Notes: generated by a model from the letters alone, not told the origin. A stretch of 64,000 nt of DNA from Pedobacter sp. KBW06 (GCF_003852525.1 NZ_QAJL01000004.1:872459-936458); one strand, 5' to 3'. Shown: positions 1 to 9,907, numbered from the stretch's first letter. Numbers and translations are program-made.

Positions 1-3000
1 GAAATTACTGTGCCTTTAAATACACCGGCGGCAAACCTGCCGCTGCAATCGTCAATAAGGGTAACCTACCATGATCAGACCACAGGATTCCTGACGGTGA
101 TCTGGGACAAGTCTGTCTATAAATCGGATAAAGGAGCGGAATACGACCTGAAAGGAGCTTTACAGCTGAAACCGTTAATTGTAAACAGCAAACGTCTGTT
201 TGCAGAGCAGAAGGTGATCATCCGGAAAAACATCATCTCAATCCTGCCATTAGCCCGGTTGACTACCCCATACGCCACACTTTTCGACGATGTAGACCTG
301 CCACAAACGATAAAAGTGAAGTTCGATGATGGAACCACTGATACCGTTGGGGTGGAATGGAAAGCCGGATCTTATAACCGCATGCTGGCCGGAGATTATA
401 CCCTGTCTGGTAAACTGCTGCACGATGAAAGCATTGACAACAACAGTAACCTCGAAGCCAGTTTAATTTTAACCGTTTTACCCAAACCAAAAAACATCGT
501 ATCCATCGCCCAACCGGATAGCATAAGGGTTGCTTACGGTACAAAGCTGACCGCAATTGAAGCACTAAAAACAGCAGTTGCGGTGACTTATGATGATGGA
601 AGTACAGGAAGCTTAAATATGACCTGGGATACGGAGGATTATGACCCGCTCATTCCGGGAATCTACACCTTTAGCGGAGATCCAATCCTGATCGAAGGAG
701 TCGTGAATAAAGAGCTGCGCAGTACTTCCATTATGGTTACACTTGGTAAAAAAGAAATCAAAACCATTACAAATCCAACCTTAGTGAATGTTAAGTACGG
801 AACTGAGCGTACGGATATCGACTTGCCCGAAACGGTAAAAGTGACTTATAACGACCTGTCCTCCGGAACTGAAGGTGTCCTGTGGAGCTCAGAAACCTAT
901 AACCCATTACTGGAAGGGATCTATAATTTTAGGGGAGAGCTGGTCATCAACGACGAGATCGAAAATCCGGACAACCGTTATGCAGAGATTCAGGTAAAGG
1001 TTGGACCAAAGCCATTGAAAATAATTGCTGCATTACCGGATTCGGTTAATGTTCCTTTTGGAAAACCTTTTAATGAAGCCGTATTGTTATTCCCGAAAAA
1101 GGTCAATGTAAACTACGACAACGGAAGCTCCGGCAGTCTGAATGTGCGCTGGACCATGGAAGATTATGCCGCTGATGAACCAGGTTCCTATGAGCTGACA
1201 GGCGAAATTGAGATTCCCGGCGGGATCATTAATCCGGATAGCATAAAAGCGGATCTGAAAGTTAAAGTAGGAAAGCGCCTCATTAAAACGTACCAGGCTC
1301 CGGAAGCATTAGCCGTGTTTTTTGGAACAGAGGCTTCCGAACTGATCTTGCCGGATGCTTTAATGACACAACTGGAAGATGGTGGTTTTGCAGAGCTTGG
1401 ACTAAGCTGGGACCTTTCGGGTTACAATGGAAACCTGGCGGGTAAATACCTGATCAACGGAAACTTTACCCTGCCGGACGATATCGAAAATCCAAAAGGA
1501 ATTGTTCCACAGATCGCATTAACTGTACTGGCGAAAGCAAAAGCAATTCTGGAATTGAGAACGGATACCGTATTTGTTGCTTATGGGACGAAGCTGGCAG
1601 AAATCCCTTTCCCTGCTTTTAGTCATGCGAAGTTAGACGAAGGTGCTGATCTGGATATTCCTGTGCTGAGTAACTCCTTTGAATCTGCAGATTACAATGA
1701 TCAGCAGGCAGGAACTTATCTTTTTGAAGGAGATTTAGTCCTTCCTCAGGGAATTCAGAATCCGGATAACCTCCCTGCTAAAGTCTGCGTGGTGGTTGGA
1801 AAGAAAGCAATAGAATCGATCGCCGCAATAGAAAACCTGAATGTAAGTTACGGAACTGAATTTGACGCGTTAACCTTACCGGAAGCGGTAAAAGTGAGGT
1901 ATAACGACAATTCTGAAGACTTACTGGCGGTAAGCTGGGCCAAGGGAAATTACAATGGTCAGCTTCCGGGAAATTATATCCTGCAGGGAACATTGGTTGT
2001 TCCTGACGACATTGACAACCCGAAAGCCCTTCAGCCAGTGATGACCGTAGTCCTGGCAGAAAAAATCCGGATGCTGATTGCGATGGCCATGGATTCCGTA
2101 TCTGTTCCCAATGGTACAGCACTGGCAGCAGTCGGGTTTCCTGCCACTGTAAGGGGTACTTTTGATGATGGTTCTACCGCAGCACTGGTCGTTAAAACAT
2201 GGGATAATGCAGCGTATAACCCATTAGAATCTGAGGATTACATTTTTAATGGCCTGCCGGAAATGCCTTTAAATACCCAGAACCCGGACAACCTCAGCGC
2301 AGTATTTAAAGTGAAGGTGGCAAGGAGATATATCGTTTCGGTAGCCCCTTTACCAGGCTTACTGGTGCCTAATGGTACATTGTATGTAAATCTCGAATTG
2401 CCGGCAACTGTAAACGTAACTTATAATAACAACCAGACAGAACCGCTATCCCTGATTTGGGAGGAAGGAACTTTTGATGGAACAACAGCGGGAGATTACC
2501 TGCTTACCGGAACATTGATGCCTGATGCACCGGAAGAGAACAAGGACAATAAGACGGCCGCGATAAAAGTAACGGTACAGCCGGCCCTGCTTGTCATCAA
2601 TGCAGTTACGGTAAATACGCCTGTTCATTTTCCTTTGGGGACTACAATCGGTCAGGTCATCACAAAATTGGGACTCGAACTGCCTGTGGCTTATACCAAC
2701 GGATCTTCGGGACTGGCGGGTGTCAACTGGGAATCTGTTGATTTTGTAGACAACCAGGTGGGCAGCTTTAATTTTACCGGACTTTTGGATCCGGAAGAAA
2801 AAGCATCAAATCCGAACAACGTTACGGCAAAAGTTGTGGTGGTCATCGATAAGAAAAACATCGTTTCCGTAGAAGAACCTGCGGCCTTAACCGATGTATA
2901 TGGAAAACTGTTTTCTGCCCTGGATTTACCATCGATAGTGAAAGTGATCTATGATGATGGAACGAAGGAAGAGCTTCCGGTACTTTGGGATGAAACGGGT

Positions 3001-4587
3001 TATCAGAGCAATGTGCTTCAACCGCAACTGATCAAAGGAGAGATCCAGCTGACGGACGAGGCGAGCAATACTTCAGATTTCAGGGCTTCCATTAAAGTAA
3101 CCCTGATGAAGGATATTGTTTCCCTGGCATCCATTGCACCGGTAACGGTAAATTACGGGACGCCATTCTCCGGATTGGCTCTGCCATTATCAATTGAGGC
3201 TACTTATAATGATGGAAGCAAAGAATACCTGAGTGTAACCTGGAATCCGGCAGGGTATACCGCTGCTCCGGTTGGGGAACTGGTCATGACCGGAGATTTA
3301 ACTCTGGCTCCAAATACATTCAATACGACCTTACAGGTGGCGGTAGCAACTATCAATATCCGGAAAGCACCACAGCTGATCAGCTTTAGCCCAATCGCGG
3401 ATAAAGCATATGGTGATGATCCGTTTAAGCTGCTGGCCACTGTACCTTCAGGACTGCCCATTACTTTTGAGCTGATCGACGGACACGTGGACATCAATGG
3501 GGATATGGTCCATATTGAAGGAACAGGAGTGGTGTTGATTAAGGCGGTTCAACCAGGGAATGCTTACTTTGAAAAGGCGGAAGCAGAACAAAGCTTCAAA
3601 ATTAGCAAAGCCTTACTTACGGTGTATGGTGATAGCCTGAAACGTTTTTATGGACAGGAGAATCCAGTCTTTAGTCATGAAATGAAAGGGTTTAAATATG
3701 GCGAGACAGAAACAGGCTTAAGGGCAGTTGCAAAAATTCAGGGAATGCCGGCCTATAACACCACAGCAACCATCAGCAGCTTGCCGGGAACATATCCGGT
3801 GTTGTTAAGCCTCGCTGAGCTGCAGGCAGACAATTATGACTTTAGCTTTGAACCTGGATTGCTCAGGATCGTCCGCCAGTTCCATACCCTGACCTGGGAT
3901 ACACGCGGAGGAACGCCGATTGCTCCAATGGAAGTAGAAGATCAGGCGATCGTAACACCTCCTCTGAGTACCAAAGAAGGAGCTGATTTTTATACCTGGT
4001 ATAGTGATCAAAGTATGGAAACAGTTTTTAATTTTGGCCTCCCGGTTACAGAAAGTATAACGCTGTATGCCGATTGGAAGAAAAGTCCTTTGCCGGCCTC
4101 AGGACCGATCAGCATGAAGATGGTAGCGGATTATATGCTGGCGATAGGAGAGATCAAAACGGAAGAACGAAATGCACCTTTCGGAATCCCATTCCTGAAT
4201 CAGAAGAGTCACCTGGACGACAAAACGGCACCATTCAAACTAACGGAATGGTACGGCTATGGAGAACAGAAAAAACCTTTGCTGAAAACAGTGGCGGTAA
4301 CACAAAAGAGCACAACATCGGTATCCACAGGCATTGACCTGCTGGAAGATGGGGGATCGGTGATTCTGGAATCCGGTGTCTGCTGGAGCACAAGCCCGGG
4401 CCCTGCAATTGTGGATCAGAAGCTGACCAACGGAAGAGGTTCATCAGCGCTGAGTCCGGACGGCCTGAGCACAGGAGTGCTATATTATTTAAAAGCTTAT
4501 GCGACAAACCGACTTGGTACCGCCTACGGAAACGAGCTGGTTTTTATGATAAAAGAAGATGGTTTAATAGAAATTGTAAAGAAATAA
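1..4587 (+). CDS. Giant Ig-like (Big_4) repeat surface protein, 5' partial
   Basis: The reading frame is open from base 1, so the gene begins upstream; the GTG at 10 is only the first possible start in view. About 1,528 residues are visible. Residues ~1-1120 hold one partial and twelve complete repeats of ~87 residues with the pattern YGT..LP..V.V.Y.DGS...V.W...Y...G.Y..G....NP, which fits bacterial Ig-like group 4. Then come an MBG/YDG-like pair (~1121-1290, YGDSLKRFYGQENP), an InlB-type B-repeat (~1292-1360, WDTRGG...YADW), a linker ending EWYGYG, and an FN3-like domain (~1430-1515, GVCWSTSPGP, GTAYGNE). These modules are known from adhesins and other extracellular proteins. No type IX C-terminal sorting domain is visible. 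Four bases separate it from the next gene, so they are probably co-transcribed. An adhesive or structural surface role is inferred; no ligand can be named. Confidence 0.85.
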   Translation, partial: EITVPLNTPAANLPLQSSIRVTYHDQTTGFLTVIWDKSVYKSDKGAEYDLKGALQLKPLIVNSKRLFAEQKVIIRKNIISILPLARLTTPYATLFDDVDLPQTIKVKFDDGTTDTVGVEWKAGSYNRMLAGDYTLSGKLLHDESIDNNSNLEASLILTVLPKPKNIVSIAQPDSIRVAYGTKLTAIEALKTAVAVTYDDGSTGSLNMTWDTEDYDPLIPGIYTFSGDPILIEGVVNKELRSTSIMVTLGKKEIKTITNPTLVNVKYGTERTDIDLPETVKVTYNDLSSGTEGVLWSSETYNPLLEGIYNFRGELVINDEIENPDNRYAEIQVKVGPKPLKIIAALPDSVNVPFGKPFNEAVLLFPKKVNVNYDNGSSGSLNVRWTMEDYAADEPGSYELTGEIEIPGGIINPDSIKADLKVKVGKRLIKTYQAPEALAVFFGTEASELILPDALMTQLEDGGFAELGLSWDLSGYNGNLAGKYLINGNFTLPDDIENPKGIVPQIALTVLAKAKAILELRTDTVFVAYGTKLAEIPFPAFSHAKLDEGADLDIPVLSNSFESADYNDQQAGTYLFEGDLVLPQGIQNPDNLPAKVCVVVGKKAIESIAAIENLNVSYGTEFDALTLPEAVKVRYNDNSEDLLAVSWAKGNYNGQLPGNYILQGTLVVPDDIDNPKALQPVMTVVLAEKIRMLIAMAMDSVSVPNGTALAAVGFPATVRGTFDDGSTAALVVKTWDNAAYNPLESEDYIFNGLPEMPLNTQNPDNLSAVFKVKVARRYIVSVAPLPGLLVPNGTLYVNLELPATVNVTYNNNQTEPLSLIWEEGTFDGTTAGDYLLTGTLMPDAPEENKDNKTAAIKVTVQPALLVINAVTVNTPVHFPLGTTIGQVITKLGLELPVAYTNGSSGLAGVNWESVDFVDNQVGSFNFTGLLDPEEKASNPNNVTAKVVVVIDKKNIVSVEEPAALTDVYGKLFSALDLPSIVKVIYDDGTKEELPVLWDETGYQSNVLQPQLIKGEIQLTDEASNTSDFRASIKVTLMKDIVSLASIAPVTVNYGTPFSGLALPLSIEATYNDGSKEYLSVTWNPAGYTAAPVGELVMTGDLTLAPNTFNTTLQVAVATINIRKAPQLISFSPIADKAYGDDPFKLLATVPSGLPITFELIDGHVDINGDMVHIEGTGVVLIKAVQPGNAYFEKAEAEQSFKISKALLTVYGDSLKRFYGQENPVFSHEMKGFKYGETETGLRAVAKIQGMPAYNTTATISSLPGTYPVLLSLAELQADNYDFSFEPGLLRIVRQFHTLTWDTRGGTPIAPMEVEDQAIVTPPLSTKEGADFYTWYSDQSMETVFNFGLPVTESITLYADWKKSPLPASGPISMKMVADYMLAIGEIKTEERNAPFGIPFLNQKSHLDDKTAPFKLTEWYGYGEQKKPLLKTVAVTQKSTTSVSTGIDLLEDGGSVILESGVCWSTSPGPAIVDQKLTNGRGSSALSPDGLSTGVLYYLKAYATNRLGTAYGNELVFMIKEDGLIEIVKK

Positions 4588-4591
4588 GGAT

Positions 4592-6001
4592 ATGCAAATC
4601 AAACAAAACAAGATCAGCTATTTGATCAAATTTGCCCTGGTGACACTGGGTTCCATGTTTTTTGCTCCCGCAGTGGCGGATGCTCAATTCGTAGGAAATC
4701 CCCTGATCCCACAACCGGGAAAGGTGATCATTTATAGCAACGATGCCAAAGGCGGGCATCACCAGGTGGCCACAATTGCGGACAGGAATAACATCAGCTC
4801 CCCGAGACGTCAGCCGGGAATGCTCTGTACCGTGATGGACGATGGTACCGGGAAAACAAAAACCTTCCAGCTGGTTTGTGCAGATGTTCCGGCAGAGCTG
4901 GACAATAATGCCAACTGGCTTTTGTTTTCGCCAGCCGCTGCTGCTGGAAATAACCTGATTTATGGTCAGGGAATTCCGGTTGCCGCAACAGGAAAAAAAG
5001 GTGATTTCTATGTGAATACTACTGATCAAACACTCTTTGGTCCTAAAAAAGATGACGATACCTGGCCTGCATTGTTGTTACAGGGGATTCCTTCAGGGCC
5101 TGCGGGCGGGGATTTAACGGGAACATACCCTAATCCCCTGATCGCAGAAAAGGCCGTGACCCCGGCACACATTAAAGGAGGAACAGCAGATCAGGTGATG
5201 GTGACCAATGCGGAGGGACTTGTTTCCTGGGTGGATAAATCGACTTTAGGTACTGGCGGAGGAACAATTGGCGCTTTTAACGGAAGCAGGCCAATTACCG
5301 GCGACTATTATAAAAACGTAAACCCGGGAACGAATGACCTGGCCAAATGGATCGAGGCTGTTTTTTATCCTTCATTGGGGCCATCTGCTTCCTTAACGGC
5401 AACACCTTCCGGTGTTAAAGAAATGGGGCCTGCGGGAAGTACGGCGATTACCCTGAACTGGCTTGCAGGAAGGGCTGCGGAAACGGCGGAGATTACGAGC
5501 ATCATTGTTCATGGGCAGGAGGTGTTTACTGCGAGTCCTGCTGCAGGTGCAACAGTTGGAGGAACGCTCAGCGCAAATGCAAACAACAACCAGCCAACAA
5601 CTTTCAGCATGACCGTAAAGACCAAAGACAATAAGACACAGCAGGCTTCTGCTTCCATCAGTTTCCAGTGGAAAAGGTATTGGGGATTTGCCAACGGAGG
5701 CGAAGACGGACAAAGCTTCGCGCCTACGGACGCGGAGATCCTAAGCCTTTCGGGCGCAGAGCTGGGAACTTCGGCGGCGGTAACGAATAAATCGGCCAGC
5801 CCTTCAGGCAGACAAAAACTGGTGATCGCCTACCCTTCAAGCTGGGGCGGAACGAAAATAATTGTAGGGGTGAACGATTCTACCGGGGCATTTGAAAGAA
5901 CCACAAGGTCCTTCCGAAATGCCAGCGGAGGGGTTACGGATTATGTGATCTATGTTCAGAGAGACAATACTGCAGCAGGCTTAACCTTTGCTGTTCAATA
6001 A
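4592..6001 (+). CDS. Secreted fibre-like protein with GDLTGTYPNP motif
   Basis: This 469-residue protein has a long signal peptide ending near residue 31 (APAVADA-Q). Residues ~42-115 form a module (KGG..VA..A.R.NI...RR..GML...FQL...NW) that recurs in the following gene. Around residue 171 is GGDLTGTYPNP, a motif often seen in phage-tail-collar-like and Bacteroidota fibre proteins, followed by the text-like run AVTPAHIKGGTADQ. Residues ~230-469 are glycine- and alanine-rich with a possible beta domain (WKRYWGFANGGEDG) that I do not recognise. It starts four bases after the giant repeat gene, and AAGGA lies just before the ATG. It is probably a partner in the same surface structure. No enzyme motif is visible and the exact function is unknown. 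Confidence 0.75.
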   Translation: MQIKQNKISYLIKFALVTLGSMFFAPAVADAQFVGNPLIPQPGKVIIYSNDAKGGHHQVATIADRNNISSPRRQPGMLCTVMDDGTGKTKTFQLVCADVPAELDNNANWLLFSPAAAAGNNLIYGQGIPVAATGKKGDFYVNTTDQTLFGPKKDDDTWPALLLQGIPSGPAGGDLTGTYPNPLIAEKAVTPAHIKGGTADQVMVTNAEGLVSWVDKSTLGTGGGTIGAFNGSRPITGDYYKNVNPGTNDLAKWIEAVFYPSLGPSASLTATPSGVKEMGPAGSTAITLNWLAGRAAETAEITSIIVHGQEVFTASPAAGATVGGTLSANANNNQPTTFSMTVKTKDNKTQQASASISFQWKRYWGFANGGEDGQSFAPTDAEILSLSGAELGTSAAVTNKSASPSGRQKLVIAYPSSWGGTKIIVGVNDSTGAFERTTRSFRNASGGVTDYVIYVQRDNTAAGLTFAVQ

Positions 6002-6039
6002 CCGGGAAATAAATGAAGACTTTAGAAAATTATATTCCA

Positions 6040-6960
6040 ATGAAAACGATTTATACATTTTGTCTGATCCTTTGTATGGCTTCCTTTTCGGCCAGCGCAC
6101 AAGTGAAAGTAATCGGTGCGGTAGAGCCAAATGACCTTAGCGATAAATATCCTACCCACAATGAGATTTATGGAAAAGGAGGATTCAGATCTGTGGCCAG
6201 CAATGCCGAAAGAGATAACATTACCCCTGCCAGAAGAAGTGTGGGGATGTTGGTTTACTCCATTCTGGAAGAGAAATTCTATCAGTTAAAAGCTGGCCTG
6301 CTCAATACCAACTGGGTGGAAACCCAAATGGGGGGCGGTGGCAGTACCGGAACGCTGGCGATAGAAAAAGGCGGTACAGGAGCAATCACGGCCGAATCGG
6401 CGAGAACCAACCTGGGCTTGGGTACTTTAGCGGTTCAGAATAAAGATGCAGTGGAAATTACCAAAGGGGCAATTGATGGTACCCTGATCGGAAATTCCAG
6501 TCCGGCGCAGGGGAAGTTTACCACGCTGGATGTAAACTCGGAACTGACGGTAACAGGTCAGGTGATCGTTAACGGCGACATCAAGGCTTCAGGAGATGTG
6601 ACCGCAAATTCGGATGTTCGTCTGAAGAAGAACATTCTCACCATTCCGCCGGTTTCTGAGAGCCTGAGAAGATTGCATGCGGTGTCTTACGACCGTAACG
6701 ATATGGAATTACACCAGATTGGCTTCATAGCCCAGAATGTTCAGGAGTTTTTTCCTTCTCTGATCAAAACAGATAATGATCAGCGGAAAACACTTTCCCT
6801 CAACTACCAGTCGATGACGGTACCTTTACTGAAAGGCTGGCAGGAACACGATGAAGAGATTGTAAGCCAGCAAAGGGAACTGAAGACCCTGAAAACTGAA
6901 CTGGAAGAATTGAAGAAAACAGTAGCTGAACTGAAAGCCCTTTTAAAGGACAGGAAGTAA
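6040..6960 (+). CDS. Secreted fibre protein with C-terminal S74 intramolecular chaperone
   Basis: I chose the ATG at 6040 because it gives a clean signal peptide (MKTIYTFCLILCMASFSASA-Q); an in-frame ATG at 6013 would add nine residues. After the module shared with the upstream gene (AERDNITPARRSVGML), the middle is a tail-fibre-like stretch (GGTGAITAESARTNLGLG, SSPAQGKFTTLDVNSELTV). The C-terminal ~115 residues match the Peptidase_S74 family: SDVRLKKN, then GFIAQNVQEFFPSL and LSLNYQSM, ending in a coiled coil rich in Leu, Lys and Glu. In phage tail spikes this domain trimerises the fibre and then cuts itself off at a Ser-Asp bond; a Ser-Asp pair is present here. A trimeric cell-surface fibre is inferred. 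The gene is the last of the cluster and is followed at once by a terminator. Confidence 0.8.
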   Translation: MKTIYTFCLILCMASFSASAQVKVIGAVEPNDLSDKYPTHNEIYGKGGFRSVASNAERDNITPARRSVGMLVYSILEEKFYQLKAGLLNTNWVETQMGGGGSTGTLAIEKGGTGAITAESARTNLGLGTLAVQNKDAVEITKGAIDGTLIGNSSPAQGKFTTLDVNSELTVTGQVIVNGDIKASGDVTANSDVRLKKNILTIPPVSESLRRLHAVSYDRNDMELHQIGFIAQNVQEFFPSLIKTDNDQRKTLSLNYQSMTVPLLKGWQEHDEEIVSQQRELKTLKTELEELKKTVAELKALLKDRK

Positions 6961-6969
6961 TGGAAATAA

Positions 6970-7005
6970 AAAAATGGGATGCCTGGCACAGGCATCCCAT
7001 TTTTT
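6970..7005. terminator. Bidirectional intrinsic terminator
   Basis: A perfect 16-bp stem (6970-6985 with 6989-7004, arms containing ATGGGATGCCTG and CAGGCATCCCAT) closes a 3-base loop and is flanked by A and T runs. It lies between the ends of two convergent genes, the S74 fibre gene and the oligopeptidase gene, so it can stop transcription from both sides. Confidence 0.9.
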
Positions 7006-7014
7006 ATGACCTTG

Positions 7015-9165
7015 TTATTTGTTGATGCCTTCCAGTGCAAAAAGGAAGGAGTAATTTAAAGCAACATCTTTCAGGTAATCAAAGCGGCCTGAAGCTCCGC
7101 CATGACCAAAGTCCATATTTGTTTTAAGCAGCAGGACATTCTTATCCGTCTTGGTTGCCCTTAGTTTGGCCACCCATTTTGCCGGCTCGAAATACTGAAC
7201 CTGACTGTCGTGAAGACCTGTCGTAACCAGCATATTCGGATAAGCTTTCTTTTCTATGTTCTCATACGGAGAATAGCTCTTCATATAATCGTAAGCCGCT
7301 TTTTGTTTAGGATTTCCCCATTCATCAAACTCATTTGTGGTCAGTGGAATGCTTTCATCCAGCATGGTATTGATCACATCCACAAATGGAACCTGTGCAA
7401 TCACACCATGCCACATGTCGGGAGCAAGATTGATAATTGCACCCATCAAAAGTCCGCCTGCACTTCCGCCCTGCGCATATAAATGTTCTTTTCCTGTGAA
7501 TTTCTCATCGATCAGGTATTTCCCGCAATCAATAAAGTCAGTAAAAGTATTCATCTTTTTCATGAGCTTTCCGTCTTCATACCATTGACGACCCATTTCC
7601 TGTCCGCCGCGGATATGCGCAATCGCATAAACAAAACCACGGTCTAACAGACTTAATCTGCTGCTGTTGAAAGCCGGATCAGTACTGGAACCATAAGAGC
7701 CATATGCATAAAGCAACAGAGGCGCCTTTCCATCCTTTTTAAGACCTTTTTTATAAACCAGTGAGATCGGAACCTTAGTCCCGTCTTTTGCGGTCGCATA
7801 CAGCCTTTCTGAGGTATAATCATCCTTATTGTATCCTCCAACTACTTCCTGTTGCTTCATCAGCTTTTTTGCCTTCGTATCCATGTTATAATCGTAGGTA
7901 GAAGAAGGAGTGGTCAGTGAAGTATAAACATAACGAAGCGTCTTGCTGTCATAATCGGGATTAGCCCCAACCATAGCGGTGTAAGTCGGTTCTTCAAAAG
8001 CGATGTTATGTTCTGTACCGCCTGTTGCACGAACACGAAGCTGAGTAAGTCCGTTTTTACGTTCGGTAATTACAATATGGGTTTTAAATTCTTCTACACC
8101 TTCGAGTAAAACGTCTTTACGGTGAGGAATCACTTCTTTCCAGTTTTCTCGGCCGGTTTTATCCAGCGGGCATTCCATCAGACGGAAATTCTTGGCATTC
8201 CAGTTGGTCAGGATCAGGAACTTGTCGTCCAAAGGAATTGCTTCATATAACATGTCCTTTTGTCTTGGCTGAAAAGACTTAAATGGCTGATCTGGCGTGC
8301 TGGCATCCAGCATTTTAATTTCATTGGAAAGTGTAGCCTGAGAATAAATGAAAATGTATTTCCCGGATTTTGATTTCCCGACACCGATATAATTGGACTT
8401 GTCTTTCTCCTCATATACCGTTACATCCTGTTTTGCATCGCTGTTTAGCTGGTGTTTCTTTATTTTTTCACTCAATAGCGTTACTTCATTCTTGGAAGTA
8501 TAGAAGATCGTTTTATTGTCCATTGCCCAAACAGGATCGCCCTGGGTATTGGAAATCGCATCTTTAATCACTTCTCCGGTTTCCAGGTTTTTAATGTGAA
8601 TCACATATTGACGTCTGGATACTTTATCTACTCCAAAAGCCATCATCTTATTATCCGGGCTAACGGAGAATCCAGAGGCCTGATAATAAGGTAAGCCTTT
8701 CGCTTCCGCGTCCATATCTAATAATATTTCTTCTTTGGCCTCCAGTGTACCCTTTTTCCGGCAGTATTTGGCGTATTGTTTTCCTTCTTCATTTCGGGTA
8801 TAGTAGTAATATCCGTTTTTGAAGACCGGAACAGATTCATCTTTTTCCTTGATCCTGCCTTTGAGTTCTTTGAACAGATCTGCCTGCAGCGTCTTTGTTC
8901 CACTCATCATGGTGTCCAGGTATTTGTTTTCGGCGGTCAGGTATTCCACGACTTTGGTACTGTCTTTTCCTTTTTTGAAATAGTCAATCATCCAGTAGTA
9001 GTTGTCTGTTACCGTATCCCCATGCAGGGTTCTGACGAAAGGTTTTATCTCTGCGACAGGTGCTGCCGCATCCGGCCATTTATAGGTTTCCATTTTATTG
9101 TCTTTGTTTGTACAGGACAAAGCTACACCGAGTAGCAGTAATCCGGGGATAGTTTTTTTTATCAT
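7015..9165 (-). CDS. ptrB: Oligopeptidase B-like S9A serine peptidase, lipoprotein
   Basis: The 716-residue protein fits the prolyl oligopeptidase family, oligopeptidase B branch, which cuts short peptides after basic residues. A beta-propeller precedes the alpha/beta-hydrolase domain. The catalytic triad can be read: Ser568 in GGSAGG, Asp653 in GLHDSQV and His688 in DFGHGG. The stretch GVIAQVPFVDVINTMLDES after the serine is typical of oligopeptidase B rather than true prolyl oligopeptidase. The N-terminus MIKKTIPGLLLLGVALSC has a lipobox with Cys18, so the enzyme is probably a membrane-anchored periplasmic or surface lipoprotein, unlike the cytosolic E. coli enzyme. It is a single gene convergent with the fibre cluster. 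The family is certain; the substrate range is inferred. Confidence 0.93.
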   Translation of the reverse strand: MIKKTIPGLLLLGVALSCTNKDNKMETYKWPDAAAPVAEIKPFVRTLHGDTVTDNYYWMIDYFKKGKDSTKVVEYLTAENKYLDTMMSGTKTLQADLFKELKGRIKEKDESVPVFKNGYYYYTRNEEGKQYAKYCRKKGTLEAKEEILLDMDAEAKGLPYYQASGFSVSPDNKMMAFGVDKVSRRQYVIHIKNLETGEVIKDAISNTQGDPVWAMDNKTIFYTSKNEVTLLSEKIKKHQLNSDAKQDVTVYEEKDKSNYIGVGKSKSGKYIFIYSQATLSNEIKMLDASTPDQPFKSFQPRQKDMLYEAIPLDDKFLILTNWNAKNFRLMECPLDKTGRENWKEVIPHRKDVLLEGVEEFKTHIVITERKNGLTQLRVRATGGTEHNIAFEEPTYTAMVGANPDYDSKTLRYVYTSLTTPSSTYDYNMDTKAKKLMKQQEVVGGYNKDDYTSERLYATAKDGTKVPISLVYKKGLKKDGKAPLLLYAYGSYGSSTDPAFNSSRLSLLDRGFVYAIAHIRGGQEMGRQWYEDGKLMKKMNTFTDFIDCGKYLIDEKFTGKEHLYAQGGSAGGLLMGAIINLAPDMWHGVIAQVPFVDVINTMLDESIPLTTNEFDEWGNPKQKAAYDYMKSYSPYENIEKKAYPNMLVTTGLHDSQVQYFEPAKWVAKLRATKTDKNVLLLKTNMDFGHGGASGRFDYLKDVALNYSFLFALEGINK

Positions 9166-9252
9166 ACGCTGGTCAAGGTAATAAGTTGTTGTTCTGCAAA
9201 TTAGAATTTATTCTTTAATTTGCATTGACCCCTGTGTAAAAATTTTATCGAA

Positions 9253-9837
9253 ATGAGAAAGATGTTCAAAAAGAGTAATGTAGTTAACGCAATGTTCGTG
9301 ATTTTGATGCTGGTTGTTCTTTTTGTTCCTTCAGCGAAAGCAATCATGATTCAGGGCTTAATGGAAATCGGACTTTTTAAACCGGATACGACTGCAGCAC
9401 CAAAAGCGTCGCTGCCAGCAGATGGCCTGGCTGGTATCCGCTTTAAGGATGCTTCCGGAGCAGTACTCGACCTGGGGGATTTAAAGGGTAAAGTGGTCTT
9501 TCTGAATTTCTGGGCAACCTGGTGTCCTCCCTGTTTGGCCGAAATGCCTTCTGTAAACAAACTATATCAGCAATTTAAGGATGATAAAGAAGTCGTTTTC
9601 ATTCTCGTGGATGCTGATGGCGACTTTGGGAAAGCTCAGAAATACATGGACAGGAAGGAGTATAAGCTTCCGGTTTTCGCCGCGGCAAGCAGCATTCCTG
9701 AAAGTCTTTTTTCCGGAGCATTGCCCACAACCATCGTTTTTGATAAGGAGAGTCGCGTTTCTTACCATGAATCCGGAGCCGCAAACTACGCGAACACCAA
9801 ATTCATCGAATTTATCCGGAAATTAAAGGGGAATTGA
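9253..9837 (+). CDS. TlpA/ResA-like membrane-anchored thioredoxin
   Basis: The 194-residue protein has an N-terminal hydrophobic segment (~10-31, a signal anchor or signal peptide) and a thioredoxin-like domain with the redox motif NFWATWCPPC (Cys91 and Cys94) and the cis-proline loop GALPTTIVFD. The WCPPC motif and the GKVVFLNFWATWC context are characteristic of the AhpC/TSA-Redoxin branch (TlpA, ResA), which reduces disulfides on the outer face of the inner membrane, often during cytochrome c maturation. No cytochrome gene is near, so the client is unknown. It is divergent from the oligopeptidase gene; the 87-base gap holds a near-consensus -7 box (TTAATTTG, 9215-9222). Confidence 0.88.
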   Translation: MRKMFKKSNVVNAMFVILMLVVLFVPSAKAIMIQGLMEIGLFKPDTTAAPKASLPADGLAGIRFKDASGAVLDLGDLKGKVVFLNFWATWCPPCLAEMPSVNKLYQQFKDDKEVVFILVDADGDFGKAQKYMDRKEYKLPVFAAASSIPESLFSGALPTTIVFDKESRVSYHESGAANYANTKFIEFIRKLKGN

Positions 9838-9907
9838 TTTAACATTTTTTAACTTTAAAATGGCAGAGATCAACCCGCTACGTCATATCTTTGCATTAGA
9901 AATTGAG

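Noticed and set aside
1778..2122. Minus-strand open frame inside the giant repeat gene
   Set aside because: It is a shadow of the strong coding frame on the plus strand, as are the other antisense frames there.
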